Assembly (NCBI GenBank): GCA_027294815.1
Contig: JAPULP010000101.1
Span: 1-7,085, forward strand
From: Gemmatimonadota bacterium
GTDB taxonomy: Bacteria; Gemmatimonadota; Gemmatimonadetes; Gemmatimonadales; GWC2-71-9
DNA length: 7,085 bases
Reading direction: 5' to 3'
A program made the translations under genes and the position numbers. Positions 5,846-7,085 of the stretch are shown here, one piece after another; the first letter of the stretch is position 1, and every line of letters starts with the position of its first letter. Under the pieces are notes generated by a model. That model was given only the letters and a program-made list of their open reading frames with translations. It made no database searches and was not told the DNA's origin.

Positions 5846-7061
5846 GTATTTTCCCACTCGCCACCCTGACCCCTTCCCCATCCGTCCACGCAAACACCAA
5901 ATCATCACCCGAGCGAGCCATGTGGGGAAAACCACTGCGTCGTGCTTGACTGGTTTGCGTCACGATCCACGACGGTCCCGTGACTCCCGAAGGTTCGACT
6001 CGCCGCGCACGAACCTCCGCCTCGGTTCCGACCTTTTCGAGCCACACCACCAATGCGGAGCCGTCTTGCAACAGCTCGACATCGACGCGTCCAAGGGGGT
6101 TGCCATCGTCGACCCGCACCGGGCCGCCGAACGTCACCCCATCGTCGCGCGAAAACGCTACCGACGCGTGTCCGTTGCCGTCGGGAGCGCTGTACCACGC
6201 GATCACAACCGTTTCGTCGTTGGTTGCCAAGGCGGGACCGTTGACCGGACACCCGGTGATGTGCCAGTTGTCGTTTCCGACGTGGATCGGATCCGACCAG
6301 GCGCCGTCAACGAGACGTGACACGGCAATGTCACGGATCTCTTCCGCACTGCGGTCGCGATAGGCCGCCACCCACGTTCCGTCATGGGTCAGCGCCAACG
6401 CCGTCTGGCAACAGTCACACGCCCGCTCGTCGATCAGCAGTTCGTCTCCCAACGCTCCGTCGGCGCCCATCGTGGTGAACCGTACCGACATGGCGCCTGA
6501 GGGGTGACCGTCCGGCCCCACCTGGCCCGCCATGGCTCGCCCATCCAACCACATCAGCGCTGCGCCGCCACCGGGTCCCGGCACCATCGACACAAAGCCG
6601 TGCTCTTGCGGCGAAAGATCCCGGTGCGGGCGAACGGGGTCACTCCACGTCGCGCCACCGTCGGTGGAACGAGAAAGCATCACGTGATACGCATATGTGG
6701 ATTTCGCAGTTTTCTCGAGCCAGTGCGCCAGGAGCGTGCCGTCGTGCAACGCAATCAATGACGGGAAGTCTGCCCAATTCACAAAGAAAGCCCGGTTCTC
6801 AGCAATGGTCCTCGGTGCCGACCATTCGCCGTTGTAACGCACCGCCATCCGCAGGGCGCTGCCGTCTTCGGTGGGTTCGTGCCAGGAGAACAGAATCTGT
6901 CCGTCATTCGTGGCAGAGAGGTTGGGCTCGGCGCTCCCGGGTGGACCGGAGAATTCGACGGTGCCGACTTCGAGCGTCGCCGCTCCCGGGGAGCACGCAG
7001 CGATTCCAAACACTAAGAAAAGACGGAAAGTCGGAAAGACGGAAGGACGGAATGCTCTCAC
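5841..7061 (-). CDS. BNR/Asp-box beta-propeller lipoprotein (sialidase-like fold)
   Basis: 406 residues. I chose the GTG at 7061 because AGGAG lies 8 nt upstream; an in-frame GTG at the window edge (7085) is less likely. The N-terminus MRAFRPSVFPTFRLFLVFGIAAC is a lipoprotein signal with lipobox IAAC and lipidated Cys23. The rest is repeated beta-propeller blades of about 50-60 residues, with two clear Asp boxes: STDGGATW (132-139) and SRDDGVTF (304-311). Weaker blade ends include NGEWSAPRTI, DGAWSDPIHV and PSWIVT. An unusual signature is CDCC (215-218) followed by HITGCPVNGP (267-276, Cys271), which could bind a metal or form disulfides. The N-terminal FRIP/YRIP Arg motif of true sialidases is absent, so sialidase activity is doubtful. 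The protein should face the periplasm or surface. It is convergent with the DUF1207-like gene; its own promoter lies outside the window. Confidence 0.88.
   Translation of the reverse strand: MRAFRPSVFPTFRLFLVFGIAACSPGAATLEVGTVEFSGPPGSAEPNLSATNDGQILFSWHEPTEDGSALRMAVRYNGEWSAPRTIAENRAFFVNWADFPSLIALHDGTLLAHWLEKTAKSTYAYHVMLSRSTDGGATWSDPVRPHRDLSPQEHGFVSMVPGPGGGAALMWLDGRAMAGQVGPDGHPSGAMSVRFTTMGADGALGDELLIDERACDCCQTALALTHDGTWVAAYRDRSAEEIRDIAVSRLVDGAWSDPIHVGNDNWHITGCPVNGPALATNDETVVIAWYSAPDGNGHASVAFSRDDGVTFGGPVRVDDGNPLGRVDVELLQDGSALVVWLEKVGTEAEVRARRVEPSGVTGPSWIVTQTSQARRSGFPHMARSGDDLVFAWTDGEGVRVASGKIQ
7021..7052. repeat. 8-bp tandem repeat (AGACGGAA x4) in a lipoprotein signal sequence
   Basis: Units AGACGGAA, AGTCGGAA, AGACGGAA and GGACGGAA run without gaps, differing by one base each. 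Read on the minus strand they encode residues 4-14 of the signal peptide (FRPSVFPTFRL). Because 8 is not a multiple of 3, gain or loss of one unit would shift the reading frame right after the start codon. Confidence 0.85.
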
Positions 7062-7068
7062 TGAACTG

Positions 7069-7074
7069 TCTCCT
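7069..7074 (-). promoter_or_regulatory. Shine-Dalgarno that decides the GTG start at 7061
   Basis: On the minus strand, AGGAG with flanking bases lies about 8 nt before GTG 7061. This gives a compact lipoprotein signal, which the longer frame from 7085 (adding GHTGDSS) would not improve. Confidence 0.6.
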
Positions 7075-7085
7075 GTGTGGCCCAC

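Overview
The window looks like a stretch of bacterial chromosome. It is GC-rich, densely packed and coded mostly on the minus strand. The protein families are a penicillin/acyl-homoserine-lactone acylase-type Ntn hydrolase, a divergent ureohydrolase, a DUF1207-like outer-membrane protein and a BNR-propeller lipoprotein. Together with diderm signals (two lipoprotein signal peptides, an outer-membrane barrel) and intergenic heptamer-repeat hairpins, they suggest an environmental Gram-negative bacterium. Gemmatimonadota or a neighbouring phylum is my best guess. This is inference from recalled family distribution, not a search result.

Layout. Positions 1-308 (minus) hold the N-terminal part of a lipoprotein with a TTG start, cut by the window edge. 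Positions 379-4693 (minus) look like one operon, read from right to left: a ureohydrolase-fold protein with unusual active-site residues (4693-3830), a large penicillin-acylase-family enzyme (3855-1183) and an unrecognised membrane protein with a soluble C-terminal domain (1182-379). The acylase stop codon directly touches the ATG of the membrane protein. Positions 4694-4892 form a divergent intergenic region dominated by a 30-bp imperfect inverted repeat built of 7-bp units. Positions 4893-5735 (plus) encode an exported DUF1207-like protein. Positions 5736-5845 form a second 7-bp-unit inverted repeat between two convergent genes, with a strong G-quadruplex motif in its loop. Positions 5841-7061 (minus) encode a complete BNR/sialidase-like lipoprotein with a CDCC...GC cysteine signature; its signal peptide is encoded by an 8-bp tandem repeat.

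How the genes may work together. The acylase should act outside the inner membrane, cleaving an amide to free an acyl group and an amine. The ureohydrolase should be cytoplasmic and act on a C-N bond of an amidino- or guanidino-like compound. A shared pathway (outside deacylation, uptake, then hydrolysis) is possible, but only the gene order supports it. The altered ureohydrolase active site argues against simple arginase or agmatinase activity.

The most unusual part of the window is its short-period repeats: 7-bp units in two intergenic hairpins, an 8-bp unit in a signal peptide, a 33-bp (11-codon) unit in the acylase spacer peptide and a 6-bp unit in a lipoprotein linker. I see no RNA gene, CRISPR array, transposase or complete insertion sequence.
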